From contig CAZCZL010000009.1 of assembly GCA_964503315.1 (NCBI GenBank), positions 77,025 to 141,024 of the forward strand: 64,000 nt of DNA, written 5' to 3'. The position numbers and the translations under genes were made by a program. Of the stretch, positions 50,030 to 59,051 are shown in pieces (the first letter of the stretch is position 1; each line of letters begins with the position of its first letter). The notes below the pieces were generated by a model. It was not told the DNA's origin and did not search any database. It saw nothing but the letters and a program-made list of their open reading frames with translations. The stretch comes from FEB-12 sp964503315. Its GTDB lineage: Bacteria; Zixibacteria; MSB-5A5; GN15; FEB-12.

Positions 50030-51410
50030 TCAGTTCTCGCGCCAAAGCGGCGAAGTAAGGGCGACTTGGCTTGAGCCCGGCATCAACTTCGCTCGGCCAT
50101 TCAAAGAAGTACTCGGGAAACTTGTACTTCGGCAAATGGTCGGACATGACATCTTTAAGCGACGACAGATCTATCTGCGCGTTATCAACCATTCGAACAA
50201 AGGCCGCCGGTCGATCTCCCCACTGAACCGACTGTACGGGGACGACCAGAACAGCCTCGACCCCCGGGCAACTTCGGATCACCGCCTCGATCTCCTCAGG
50301 ATGAATGTTTTCACCGCCGGAGATAAACATGTTGTCTTTGCGTCCAGTCACTGTCAGGTAGCCGAAAGGATCGATGCTGCCGATGTCCCCGGTATGGAAC
50401 CAGCCATCTGCATCGGTGGGAGTCTCGATACCCGATTCCGTCACATACCCTGAAAAGAGCGTCTTACCACGCACACAGATCTCGCCAGTCGAATCGACCA
50501 TCAATTCGCGATACGGCAGGAGCCGTCCGGAAGTTCGCAACTTCTCGACCGACTCACCCGCGGCCGTGGTTGTTACTTGTGACCCCATTTCACTCAGTCC
50601 GTAGCTTGTATGGATCGGAAGGCCGGCATCAAGACTCCGTCGAATGAGTGTCGTGTCAATCGCGCTTCCGCCGAGCAGGATCGCCTTGAGGCTTGGCAGG
50701 CGAAGTCCACGGCTCTCGATGCTATCGAGCATACGTGAAAGTTGAGTAGCGACGAGCGACAGATGCGTTACTCTGCATTTTGAGCAAGCATCAATGAGAG
50801 ACTCGTTTTCATCCGCAATGACAATCTCTCCCTCCCCAGCAATAGCGCGGAACACGATTCCCAGTCCGCCGACATGATACAGCGGCAAGGAAAGAAGCCA
50901 GCGGTCATTCTCGCCGAAACGTATGTTCTGGTTCGAGCCGACCGCGTTATACCAGAGATTGCTAAGGCTGAGCAGCACTCCCTTGGCTTGGCCGGTTGAG
51001 CCTGAGGTCATGACAATTACGACAGGACGATCCTCGGGCAAATTGGGTACAGGCGCGCTCGCGTTGGATGGTGCCAACAACCCATCAAAGGAAAATGTCA
51101 GTATGTCTGTGGTATCAGTGTTAACCCCTCGCTCACTAATCCATACGCTACAGCCAAAGCTCTGCGTCAATTCGCGCTGAACCAAATAGGGTAGCTTAGG
51201 ATTGACGGGGAAAGCTGTCGCTCCAGCTTGCATTGTCGCAAGGATCGCGATCACCGTCGGAAGGGAGATTGTGGCTTCTATCGCAATCCGACTACTCGGT
51301 ACAACTCCACTCCTGCACAAATTGGCCGCCGCCGCGTCAACCATAGCGGCAACATCCTGGCGTGAGATATGGCGACCGGCTACAGTCAATCCACACGCGA
51401 GGTCATGCAT
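50013..51410 (-). CDS. menE: o-Succinylbenzoate-CoA ligase
   Basis: 465 residues of the ANL adenylate-forming family. Phosphate loop VIVMTSGSTGQAKGVLLS, LPLYHVGGLGI, aromatic-side motif SYGLSEMGSQVT, GWFHTGDIG and GRKDNMFISGGENIHPEEIE (hinge). The catalytic lysine near the end is in DAGLKPSRPYF. It makes OSB-CoA from o-succinylbenzoate, ATP and CoA. It overlaps menC by 8 bases. It is last in the menaquinone operon, with no terminator of its own visible, and its tail overlaps menI. Confidence 0.93.
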   Translation of the reverse strand: MHDLACGLTVAGRHISRQDVAAMVDAAAANLCRSGVVPSSRIAIEATISLPTVIAILATMQAGATAFPVNPKLPYLVQRELTQSFGCSVWISERGVNTDTTDILTFSFDGLLAPSNASAPVPNLPEDRPVVIVMTSGSTGQAKGVLLSLSNLWYNAVGSNQNIRFGENDRWLLSLPLYHVGGLGIVFRAIAGEGEIVIADENESLIDACSKCRVTHLSLVATQLSRMLDSIESRGLRLPSLKAILLGGSAIDTTLIRRSLDAGLPIHTSYGLSEMGSQVTTTAAGESVEKLRTSGRLLPYRELMVDSTGEICVRGKTLFSGYVTESGIETPTDADGWFHTGDIGSIDPFGYLTVTGRKDNMFISGGENIHPEEIEAVIRSCPGVEAVLVVPVQSVQWGDRPAAFVRMVDNAQIDLSSLKDVMSDHLPKYKFPEYFFEWPSEVDAGLKPSRPYFAALARELIRKLR

Positions 51411-52503
51411 GGTAGACCTCCGTCAACCTGTCGGTTCGAATGTCCAGTGTGATGGTTCGTCGCGAATCGAGTTGCAGGCGGCCGGCTGATATTGGCAAGT
51501 GTCGCTGAAGGAGATTCTCTTTGAACCAATCCGATGTATCCAGCCCACAGGGGATATCTGGCGCGATCTGAGCCGCGAAATGCCCAAGCATGGTTAATCC
51601 AATATCTGTCTCAAAAGATGAACTGACCACCGGCATGACATTATTCGTTTCTGCCCATTTGGCCCAGGCCAGTGCTTTGGTGAAACCGCCAAGTAAGGTT
51701 GGTTTCAGAATCAAAGCCTTAAACCCATCGAATCGCTTCAGCGTGTCGGGCGCTTGTTTGACCAGCGATTCATCGAGTGCGATAGGATGTTGCCATCGTT
51801 TTCCGAGTTCAGCCAACTCCGCGCTATTTTGTAATGGCTCCTCGACGTATTCAATATCAAGTATCTCGATCGCCTTGCCGAACGACAGAGCCTGCTCCAG
51901 TGTCCAGGCGCGGTTGGCATCTAGACGAAGAGCAGCCCTTTCACCCAGTCTCGCATGAACACGGTAAACCAACGCGACATCTTGTTCGAGCGATTGCCTT
52001 CCAACCTTCAATTTGATAGCCCGATATCCTTGATTAACCAGCAGAGTCGACTGCCGCAGCATATCGTCTTCGCTCCCCGTCAGCAGACCGTTCAATGGAA
52101 CCATATTGCTGGAAGGGGTTGTGTTGATGAAAGAGATGGCGCGGTGCTCCATCTCTGCCGCCAGATGAAGCATGGCTGATTCGATACCGACCCTGACCGA
52201 AGGCAACAATTCGAAGTCGAGTGAGTCGACAAGTTCTTCGACGTCACTAAGACTGGTGCGCACCGGCAAACCCTTTAGTAATGCCGCTAATTGCTTTGAC
52301 TGCGCGAGTGCGCCTTCGAGAGATTCCCGGCTGAACCCGGGAAGCGGAGAGATTTCTCCCCATCCCCGATACCCGTTTTCGCTCTCCAAACAGAGCACGA
52401 CTCCCTCTCGTTCCAGATGCGGCTCATTCCGGAGATATAGAGTTCTCGCGAATGGCAGTCGATAACGAAACAGTCTGGCCGCGGCGATCTTCACAACAAC
52501 CAT
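51403..52503 (-). CDS. menC: o-Succinylbenzoate synthase
   Basis: 366 residues, enolase superfamily (dehydration of SHCHC). Catalytic lysine in AIKLKVGR, metal ligands in LRLDANRAW, EYVEEPL and ALDESLV, and the second lysine in LILKPTLLGG. The N-terminal capping domain begins VKIAAARLFRYRLPFARTLYLR. It overlaps menA by 13 bases (52491-52503) and menE by 8, so the three are translated as a coupled block. Confidence 0.94.
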   Translation of the reverse strand: MVVVKIAAARLFRYRLPFARTLYLRNEPHLEREGVVLCLESENGYRGWGEISPLPGFSRESLEGALAQSKQLAALLKGLPVRTSLSDVEELVDSLDFELLPSVRVGIESAMLHLAAEMEHRAISFINTTPSSNMVPLNGLLTGSEDDMLRQSTLLVNQGYRAIKLKVGRQSLEQDVALVYRVHARLGERAALRLDANRAWTLEQALSFGKAIEILDIEYVEEPLQNSAELAELGKRWQHPIALDESLVKQAPDTLKRFDGFKALILKPTLLGGFTKALAWAKWAETNNVMPVVSSSFETDIGLTMLGHFAAQIAPDIPCGLDTSDWFKENLLQRHLPISAGRLQLDSRRTITLDIRTDRLTEVYHA

Positions 52504-53384
52504 CCAACGGAAAAGAGGATCGCGTACATGAGTTCAAGTTTTCCTGTCGCGGCCAGCGTCTCGTTGAGGATCGGGCCGCTGTCGCGGCGTACCGATTTGA
52601 TCACCGGGATCGCGGCGATGACCGTCAGGGCCGCGATCATAACTTGTTGCTTGTCCGGAACCGATAGAGAGAGATAGACCGGGATCGCCGCGGTCGCCAG
52701 AATGACCGCGCCAACATATTCGCGAATCGCAAAGAACCTTCCGAATCGGACGGCCAGTGTCTTTCGCCCCGCGCGTGTATCAGACTCGATATCGCGAAGA
52801 TTATTGACTGTCAGAATGGCGACCGAAAAGAGCCCGGGCGCGCACCCGGCAATGATCACCTCGTTTGGAACCGACAACGCCTGTACATAGTAGGTTCCTG
52901 CTGTCGCTACCGGACCAAAAAATACGAACGCGAACAGGTCCCCCCATCCGTGATATCCAAGCGGATATGGTCCTGCAGTATAGAGCACTGCAAACAGGAT
53001 TGAGCTCAATCCGATGATCACTATCGGCCATCCCCCACGGTAGACTAGATAGACACCGAGAAGAAATGCCAGCATCAGCACAATTGCTGTTGCCGCCTTC
53101 ATCGCACCGGGTGAGACGAGTCCAGCCTGCGTGACACGCATGGGGCCGAGTCGATCCGCCTTGTCGATCCCTTTGACATAGTCGATATAATCATTGGAGA
53201 AATTGGCCGCTACCTGCAAAAGTACTCCGGCCAACAACGCGGCAAGCGCAGGCAACAGCTCCCCCTTCCCCGCGGCATATGCCATCGCAATGCCAATGAG
53301 TATCGGAGAAATCGAGGCCCACAGCGTTTTGGGCCGCGCGGCCAAGAGCCATACCTTGAATCCAGAAGGTGGATTGCTGCTCAT
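52491..53384 (-). CDS. menA: DHNA polyprenyltransferase
   Basis: 297 residues, an integral membrane UbiA-family prenyltransferase with about eight or nine helices. First aspartate motif NDYIDYVKGID (preceded by AANFS), and the second acidic motif in NNLRDIESDTRAGRKTLAVRFG. RPKTLWASISPILIG at the N-terminus is a MenA signature. It attaches the isoprenoid tail to DHNA to give demethylmenaquinone. It starts 6 bases after menB. Confidence 0.94.
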   Translation of the reverse strand: MSSNPPSGFKVWLLAARPKTLWASISPILIGIAMAYAAGKGELLPALAALLAGVLLQVAANFSNDYIDYVKGIDKADRLGPMRVTQAGLVSPGAMKAATAIVLMLAFLLGVYLVYRGGWPIVIIGLSSILFAVLYTAGPYPLGYHGWGDLFAFVFFGPVATAGTYYVQALSVPNEVIIAGCAPGLFSVAILTVNNLRDIESDTRAGRKTLAVRFGRFFAIREYVGAVILATAAIPVYLSLSVPDKQQVMIAALTVIAAIPVIKSVRRDSGPILNETLAATGKLELMYAILFSVGWLL

Positions 53385-53390
53385 AACAGT

Positions 53391-54212
53391 TTAGGGACGG
53401 CGCGGGAATTTCCCGAAATTCGGTTTCCGTTTCTGCACGAATGCGTCGCGACCCTCCTGAGCCTCTTCTGACATATAGTACAAGAGCGTAGCGTTGCCAG
53501 CCAACTCCTGCAGTCCGGCCTGACCATCGCAGTCCGCGTTAAGCGCGGCTTTAAGACATCGTATCGCGAGCGGCGAGTTGGCCAGGATCTCGCGACACCA
53601 CTGCATGGTCTCTGCCTCGAGTTGGTCTAGCGGAACTACGGTGTTGACCAATCCCATCTGGAGCGCTTGTTGCGCGTTGTACTGACGACAGAGGAACCAG
53701 ATCTCGCGCGCCTTTTTCTGTCCGACCAGTCGCGCCATGTAACTGGCGCCATAGCCGCCATCGAAGGATCCCACTTTCGGTCCAGTCTGGCCGAAAATCG
53801 CGTTATCCGCGGCGATGGTGAGGTCGCACATCATATGCAGAACATGACCGCCGCCGATCGCGTAACCTGCCACCATCGCGATGATCGGCTTGGGACACGT
53901 TCGCATCTGGCGTTGGAAATCGAGCACATTGAGGCGATTCACCCCTTTGGCATCCTTGTATCCGGCCTCTCCGCGAATCTTCTGATCCCCGCCCGAGCAG
54001 AATGCTTTCTCCCCGGCGCCAGTCAGAATTATCACGCCGACCGACTCGTCTTCGCGCGCATTTGCGAGCGCATCCGACATTTCAAAGACCGTCAGCGGAC
54101 GGAACGCGTTGCGCACCTCAGGACGGTTGATGGTGATCTTTGCGATACCTTCCGCCTTATGAAACAAGATGTCTGTGTATGTGCCCGCAGATTGCCATGT
54201 GATCTCTGCCAT
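53391..54212 (-). CDS. menB: 1,4-Dihydroxy-2-naphthoyl-CoA synthase
   Basis: 273 residues of the crotonase fold. Oxyanion-hole segments ILTGAGEKAFCSGGDQ and VAGYAIGGGHVLHMMCDLTIAADNAIFGQTGPKVGSFDGGYG, the latter diagnostic for MenB rather than other crotonases. The C-terminal RDAFVQKRKPNF is also conserved. It closes the second ring of OSB-CoA. It sits 9 bases after menH in the operon. Confidence 0.97.
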   Translation of the reverse strand: MAEITWQSAGTYTDILFHKAEGIAKITINRPEVRNAFRPLTVFEMSDALANAREDESVGVIILTGAGEKAFCSGGDQKIRGEAGYKDAKGVNRLNVLDFQRQMRTCPKPIIAMVAGYAIGGGHVLHMMCDLTIAADNAIFGQTGPKVGSFDGGYGASYMARLVGQKKAREIWFLCRQYNAQQALQMGLVNTVVPLDQLEAETMQWCREILANSPLAIRCLKAALNADCDGQAGLQELAGNATLLYYMSEEAQEGRDAFVQKRKPNFGKFPRRP

Positions 54213-54221
54213 GCTGTCCTC

Positions 54222-55016
54222 TCATGTTATTAAAAACGCGCGTAAGCGCGCAATATATGTCTCCGGCTGCTCCAAATGTACTATGTGTCCCGCATCGGGA
54301 ACTATCTCCGCCCGACAATTGGACATTGCTACTGCCATTTGCCGTGCCAGCGCGGCATATTTCGGATCAAGTTCGCCGGCGAGGCAGAGCGAGGGGATCT
54401 CAATACTTTTCAGAGCATCCCAAAGTGGTGTCATTGTGCCGGTCCCTGACTGACGAAGTGATTTCGCCAGCTCGTTGGGTTCATTCTGTCGGCGCCTGGC
54501 TGTCAATTCCGACAGCAGATCTGGTCGCTCGGCCAGTGATGCGAACAACGGCTGTCGATACCATGACTCCACAAACTGCTCCAACGGCAATTGCTCGAGT
54601 TCTCCTGCCTTTAGTTCGTCGCTGGCGATCCGCTCGCGACGCGCTTCTTCATCCTTCAGGCCTGCCGTCGTAGATTCAAGCACAAGTCTGATCACTCGCG
54701 AAGGGAATGTCACCGCCAACTGCAACGCCAGTCTCCCTCCCATTGAGTAGCCAACCAACGCGAATTGCTCAATTGAAAGGTCATCCATTAGCGCTGCCAC
54801 CTGGGTCGCCTCTCCTACTATCGAATAGTACTCCTTCGGCAGTGACAGGCTGCTACCATGACCGGGAAGGTCGACTGTTATTATGTGTAGACGATCCAAT
54901 AATCCCTCGGCAACTTCTTTCCAATCGCTCGAATCCCCCATAAAGCCATGGAAAAACACCACAGCGGGCGAGGACGGGTCACCGAACGAACGATGATTTA
55001 AACGGTCTGTCTTCAT
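54222..55016 (-). CDS. menH: SHCHC synthase (MenH, alpha/beta hydrolase)
   Basis: 264 residues from the ATG at 55016 (MKTDRLNHRSF), which overlaps the menD stop in an ATGA. A longer frame from 55112 is menD read out of frame. Motifs: VVFFHGFMGDSSDW, TVDLPGHGSS, nucleophile elbow GYSMGGR, and GELDPKYAALAR with the late His in DAGHIVHLEQP. It eliminates pyruvate from SEPHCHC. Confidence 0.92.
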   Translation of the reverse strand: MKTDRLNHRSFGDPSSPAVVFFHGFMGDSSDWKEVAEGLLDRLHIITVDLPGHGSSLSLPKEYYSIVGEATQVAALMDDLSIEQFALVGYSMGGRLALQLAVTFPSRVIRLVLESTTAGLKDEEARRERIASDELKAGELEQLPLEQFVESWYRQPLFASLAERPDLLSELTARRRQNEPNELAKSLRQSGTGTMTPLWDALKSIEIPSLCLAGELDPKYAALARQMAVAMSNCRAEIVPDAGHIVHLEQPETYIARLRAFLIT

Positions 55017-56779
55017 TCGTTCCCTTTGTCCAGCTTGGCGGCCGCTCCGCTCACTAGCTGTTGATGAAACGATTGGTTGCGAACTCGATCTATCGCTACC
55101 TCTATTACGCACGACCCATTCTGCGTTCTTGTACGAGATAGCGACTCGAGGAACTGACTAGTCGTTTCTACATGCTCATATCGAAGGTGGAACATCTTTG
55201 CGGCATCCTCGAATCGATATCCGTGTGGAGTCACAAAGTACTTCTCAAAGACATCTCCGGCCTCGGAAATTGGCAGGTGCCCGAATATCCCTCCGCCATT
55301 GTTATTGATGACGATGATCGTCAGTTCCACTTCCGTTTCTCTAAGCAGAGCCAGTGAATTCAGATCGTGCAGCATGGCCAGATCGCCGATCAGAACGGTC
55401 ACTCGCCGACCAATGCCCGCGGAATATCCGGCCGCAGAGGCAATAGCGCCATCGATGCCGGAAGCACCTCTGTTGGCGCCGACAGTGTACCAATTCGCTC
55501 GTGGACAGGCAAACATGTCGAGAACCCGTATCGGCATGCTGGAAGCGAGCCAGAATGTGTCGTTCATCTCAACTTCAGATGTAAGCAGATGAGCAAGCAA
55601 CGGCTCGGTCAAATCAGTGGATGCCGCAAAGTTCTGTTCGAGGAAGGAATCTACTTTGGCCGATGCCGAGGCCCATCGATTGAACCAATCAGTGGGCGGG
55701 CAAATGTTCACCATGCTCTCAATCTGGGTGCAAACGTCGACCAAGTCACTCTGCACACGTTGTGTAACCCGGTCGATTGGATCATGCACAAAAGGGTGAT
55801 CCAGAACCTGAATGTAATCTCGTGGTGCCGAACTCTCGAGATACGAGAGGAGCCGTTTGGATGTCAGCCGAGAACCGAATTGAATGACCGTGTCGGGTCG
55901 ATATGATGATGCGAAATTTTCGGACGCCAGGCTCAGGTCGAAGAAATCTATGCGCGTTCGTATCTCCCCTCCTCTCAGACCGGAACCGATATCAGCGATC
56001 ATCGGCCAACCCAAGTGATTGGCAAGTGACGCGATCGCCTTTCTTTCGGAATCTCGCTTCAGCGCCCCAATTACAAAGAGTCCCCTTGTGGTGGATTCAA
56101 GTACGTGCTTGATCCCGGACAGCTCATTCTCCGTGATCGGCGGCTGCGTTTGACCTGCAGATGTGAACGGCTTCTCGTCGGCCGTCCATTCCGCTATCTC
56201 AGAAGCATACTCTTCCAGATCCTTACTAGAGGTCGACGGTGCCAGCGGCTCGCGAAACATGCAGTTCATATGAACGGGGCCCGCGGGAGACGTTAGCGCA
56301 ACGGCGACCATTTCGTCGACTGTCTTTAACAAGACTGTAAGCGAAGTCTCAGTGGTTGGACACACCAAGTCGTGAGCCCATCTCGCATATGAGCCAAATA
56401 TCCCGGGCTGGGTGATGGTCTGGTTTGCTCCCTTGTTACGCAGCTCCGGAGGGCGATCCGCCGTCAGGAGGATCATTGGAACGCAGTCAACCGAAGCTTC
56501 TACGACCGCCGGCAGGTAGTTCGCTACCGCAGTGCCGGAAGTGCAGATCAATGCCGCCGGTTTACCTGTCGCTCGAGCGTGGCCTAGCGCGAAGAACGCC
56601 GCGCCACGCTCATCGTAGTGAATCACCGATCGCGCACGTTCATTTCGCGCAACCGCCACAGTCAGCGGGGCCGAGCGCGAACCAGGGGAGATCACAAACT
56701 GTGTCATGCCGAAGCGCACCAGTTCTTCGACCATCACCGAGGTCCAGAGGGTATTGATATTGGAAAGGTCGGGCGTCAT
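55013..56779 (-). CDS. menD: SEPHCHC synthase (MenD, ThDP enzyme)
   Basis: 588 residues from the ATG at 56779 (MTPDLSNINTLWTSVM), overlapping the menF stop by 4 bases (ATGA). An upstream in-frame extension lies in menF. N-terminal PYR domain with FVISPGSRSAPLTVAVARN, ERGAAFFALGHA and TSGTAVANYLPAVVEA. C-terminal PP domain with YTVGANRGASGIDGAIASAAG, GDLAMLHDLNSL and VINNNGGGIFGHLP (Mg/ThDP binding). It adds 2-oxoglutarate (as succinic semialdehyde-ThDP) to isochorismate. Confidence 0.95.
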   Translation of the reverse strand: MTPDLSNINTLWTSVMVEELVRFGMTQFVISPGSRSAPLTVAVARNERARSVIHYDERGAAFFALGHARATGKPAALICTSGTAVANYLPAVVEASVDCVPMILLTADRPPELRNKGANQTITQPGIFGSYARWAHDLVCPTTETSLTVLLKTVDEMVAVALTSPAGPVHMNCMFREPLAPSTSSKDLEEYASEIAEWTADEKPFTSAGQTQPPITENELSGIKHVLESTTRGLFVIGALKRDSERKAIASLANHLGWPMIADIGSGLRGGEIRTRIDFFDLSLASENFASSYRPDTVIQFGSRLTSKRLLSYLESSAPRDYIQVLDHPFVHDPIDRVTQRVQSDLVDVCTQIESMVNICPPTDWFNRWASASAKVDSFLEQNFAASTDLTEPLLAHLLTSEVEMNDTFWLASSMPIRVLDMFACPRANWYTVGANRGASGIDGAIASAAGYSAGIGRRVTVLIGDLAMLHDLNSLALLRETEVELTIIVINNNGGGIFGHLPISEAGDVFEKYFVTPHGYRFEDAAKMFHLRYEHVETTSQFLESLSRTRTQNGSCVIEVAIDRVRNQSFHQQLVSGAAAKLDKGNE

Positions 56780-58161
56780 TGCGCGTTCAGGATCGACGCA
56801 AATGTATTGAACTTCTGATCGATCTCTTCCCACTCGGCGTTTGGATCGGAGCCCCGGACGATCCCGGCCCCGGCTGTCAGTAGTAACTTCTCGTTGCGGA
56901 TCACCGCCGACCTGATCCCGACAGCAAACTCAGCCTCGTTAGGTGACATCCAACCGATCGGTCCGGCGTACGGTCCGCGGTCGAAAGACTCAAGCACCGG
57001 GATCAATTCGAGCGCGTTCGTTCTCGGATATCCTCCCACCGCCGGGGTCGGTTGCAGCGCTCGCAAAATGTCGTCATCAGTAATGCCCGGTCGAAGGTCC
57101 GCCTCGATCTGGATCACCAGATGCTGAACCTGACTGAGTTGCACGACTGTGGGAGATGAACCGGCCGTGATCCTGCTGGCGAGTGGTTTAAGCGATTCCG
57201 CGATTCCGCGGACAACCAGCTCATGCTCGGTACGATCTTTTGACGAATGGAGCAGATCATCGCGATAGCGCGCATCCTCTTCAGCGGTCTTTCCACGCGG
57301 GCGTGTCCCTGCAACCGCTTCGGTCTCGATACGATTGCCGATACGCTTGTACAGTCGTTCGGGAGATGCTCCCACAAAGGGGTCGTGTGATCTGCGGTCA
57401 AACCCGAATAGGTAGCTATCGCTATTGCGTTCTCGAAGTCGTTTCAGAATCTGCCAGGGACTGGGTTTCTCCGCGAATCTATAGCGCACCTGTCGCGCCA
57501 GTACGATCTTCGACAGTTCATCCCTTCCAATCGCCGCAATTGCCCGGTTAACCGCCACAGCCCACTCGAGGCGCGACTGCACTTCGATTCTATCGATAAG
57601 CGGCGGGAGCGCAGTATTGTCCACATAGTCCCAGGAGAGTGAAGAGAGCCCCTCCCGCAATATCTCGATATCCCCGCCATGCGCGAGTTGGCACTCCAAC
57701 CATGTGCAATGTCGATCGGTAATCATCTCGATGTCAGGCAAGACAAAGGACCGAGGAGTCGTACTGAATGATGCCGCGGGCTCGAAGCGGTCATTACCCA
57801 AAAAACCAAAGCTATTGAATGCGCGCGCTGTTGGTGGAGCATCAGTGTCGTCGCTCGGCGGCTCCGTGATCTCGAATTGAGGTAACATCCCCATGCGAAC
57901 TGTCGGAACGTTCAGGCCGAACCTTGGAAGCGTGATGGCCGCGTATTCGATATCTTTGGAGCGCGAACGCCAATAGAACTTGGTGATAACTTCCTGTGCA
58001 TCCAGCCAGTCAAGAAGATCAACCGAGGATATTCTCATAGACAGCCGGACGGGTTCGTTGAAGGTCACCCGTTCCGCGGATATGCTGGACAACCGCGAGA
58101 GCAGTTCCTGCGCGCCGTCGGCACCCGTAACCTCAACAGATGTCTGAGGTGTCGTGCTCAC
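56776..58161 (-). CDS. menF: Isochorismate synthase
   Basis: 461 residues of the chorismate-binding family. Key motifs: ELSKIVLARQVRYRF, YLFGFDRRSHDPFVGASPERLYKRIGNRIETEAVAGTRPRG (substrate site), SSKDRTEHELVV, and GYPRTNALELIPVLESFDRGPYAGPIGW. It converts chorismate to isochorismate, the entry step to menaquinone. The N-terminal 90 residues are the family's variable part. It overlaps menG by 4 bases. Confidence 0.95.
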   Translation of the reverse strand: MSTTPQTSVEVTGADGAQELLSRLSSISAERVTFNEPVRLSMRISSVDLLDWLDAQEVITKFYWRSRSKDIEYAAITLPRFGLNVPTVRMGMLPQFEITEPPSDDTDAPPTARAFNSFGFLGNDRFEPAASFSTTPRSFVLPDIEMITDRHCTWLECQLAHGGDIEILREGLSSLSWDYVDNTALPPLIDRIEVQSRLEWAVAVNRAIAAIGRDELSKIVLARQVRYRFAEKPSPWQILKRLRERNSDSYLFGFDRRSHDPFVGASPERLYKRIGNRIETEAVAGTRPRGKTAEEDARYRDDLLHSSKDRTEHELVVRGIAESLKPLASRITAGSSPTVVQLSQVQHLVIQIEADLRPGITDDDILRALQPTPAVGGYPRTNALELIPVLESFDRGPYAGPIGWMSPNEAEFAVGIRSAVIRNEKLLLTAGAGIVRGSDPNAEWEEIDQKFNTFASILNAQ

Positions 58162-58871
58162 AGCTTGTCCCCGGTATAGATCGTGGCAATTCCGAAGGTA
58201 ACCTCGGTCGCCTGCACATTGATGAAGCCTGCTTCTGCCATTAAAGTGCAGAACGCGTCACCATAGGGGAAGGTTTCGACTGTCTGATTCAGGTAGCGGT
58301 ACGCATATGAATCGCCGGAAATAAGCGAGCCGAGTCGCGGCAGAACGTGCCGGAAGTAGAACAAATATGCTTTTCGAATGAAGGTGTTCCGCGGTAGCGA
58401 GAATTCCAGTATCATGGCCCGCCCTTCCGGACGGAGCACTCGATACATTTCCCGCAAAGCGGTCGCCACATCGAGAACATTGCGAATCCCAAACGAAATA
58501 GATACCACGTCAAACTGGGCGTCATTGAATGGTATTGCGCCTGCATCGCCGGTCTTCATTCGGAGCAGGTTCCCTAATTTGCGGCTTTCGATCTTCTCCC
58601 GTCCAACCGCAAGCATCCTCTCGGCCAGATCAACCCCGACACCAGACCTGAGTTTGCCGGTCTCGGCAAGTGTCAGCAATTGATCACCGGTGCCGGTAGC
58701 CAGATCGAGAACATCGAGATTACCGCGAGTAGGTAACATCCCTGCCATTTGGCGTCGCCAGGCGACATCGCGATTGCCGGACAGAAGATGATTGAGCAGA
58801 TCGTAGCGATGCGCGATCCGGTCAAACATCTTGTGGACCTGCTGGCGTGACGGGGTATCCGGATGAGTCAC
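58158..58871 (-). CDS. menG: Demethylmenaquinone methyltransferase
   Basis: 237 residues from a GTG at 58871. An ATG at 58895 would give 245 residues. I prefer the GTG because GAGGAAG lies seven bases upstream, its N-terminus (THPDTPSRQQVHKMFDRIAHRYDLLNHLLS) fits the UbiE/MenG pattern, and the likely promoter would start transcription almost at the ATG. SAM site VLDLATGTGDQLLTLA, then VGVDLAERMLAVGREKI, GDAGAIPFNDAQFDVVSISFGIRNV and MILEFSLP. It methylates demethylmenaquinone as the last step. It is first in the operon menGFDHBACE, with overlaps or short gaps throughout. Confidence 0.93.
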   Translation of the reverse strand: MTHPDTPSRQQVHKMFDRIAHRYDLLNHLLSGNRDVAWRRQMAGMLPTRGNLDVLDLATGTGDQLLTLAETGKLRSGVGVDLAERMLAVGREKIESRKLGNLLRMKTGDAGAIPFNDAQFDVVSISFGIRNVLDVATALREMYRVLRPEGRAMILEFSLPRNTFIRKAYLFYFRHVLPRLGSLISGDSYAYRYLNQTVETFPYGDAFCTLMAEAGFINVQATEVTFGIATIYTGDKL

Positions 58872-58901
58872 TAATGCTTCCTCTCGACCGTTCATCCAGC
58901 T

Positions 58902-58929
58902 AATATAGCGGTAATCAGTCGTGGTTCAA
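58902..58929 (-). promoter_or_regulatory. Sigma-70-type promoter of the menaquinone operon
   Basis: On the minus strand TTGAAC (58929-58924), a 16-base spacer and TATATT (58907-58902). The predicted start of transcription near 58895 coincides with the first ATG of menG and supports the GTG start 24 bases on. Confidence 0.5.
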
Positions 58930-58992
58930 GTCATTCGCGCCAATTGCCTGTCATGGCGTAATCGATTGCAATATAACCGCATAGACTGCATG

Positions 58993-59030
58993 AAAAAAGG
59001 GGCCGGGTCATCCAGTGACCTCGACCCCGC
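58993..59030 (-). terminator. Terminator after the OPT transporter
   Basis: An imperfect hairpin GGGGCCGGGTCA-TCCAG-TGACCTCGACCCC (58999-59028) is followed on the minus strand by TTTTTT. It separates the transporter from the menaquinone operon. Confidence 0.8.
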
Positions 59031-59051
59031 TTGTTCGTCAGAATCTCGACG

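Noticed and set aside
55016..55112. Longer menH from 55112
   Set aside because: The extension lies inside menD. The ATGA overlap at 55013-55016 is the standard arrangement in this operon.
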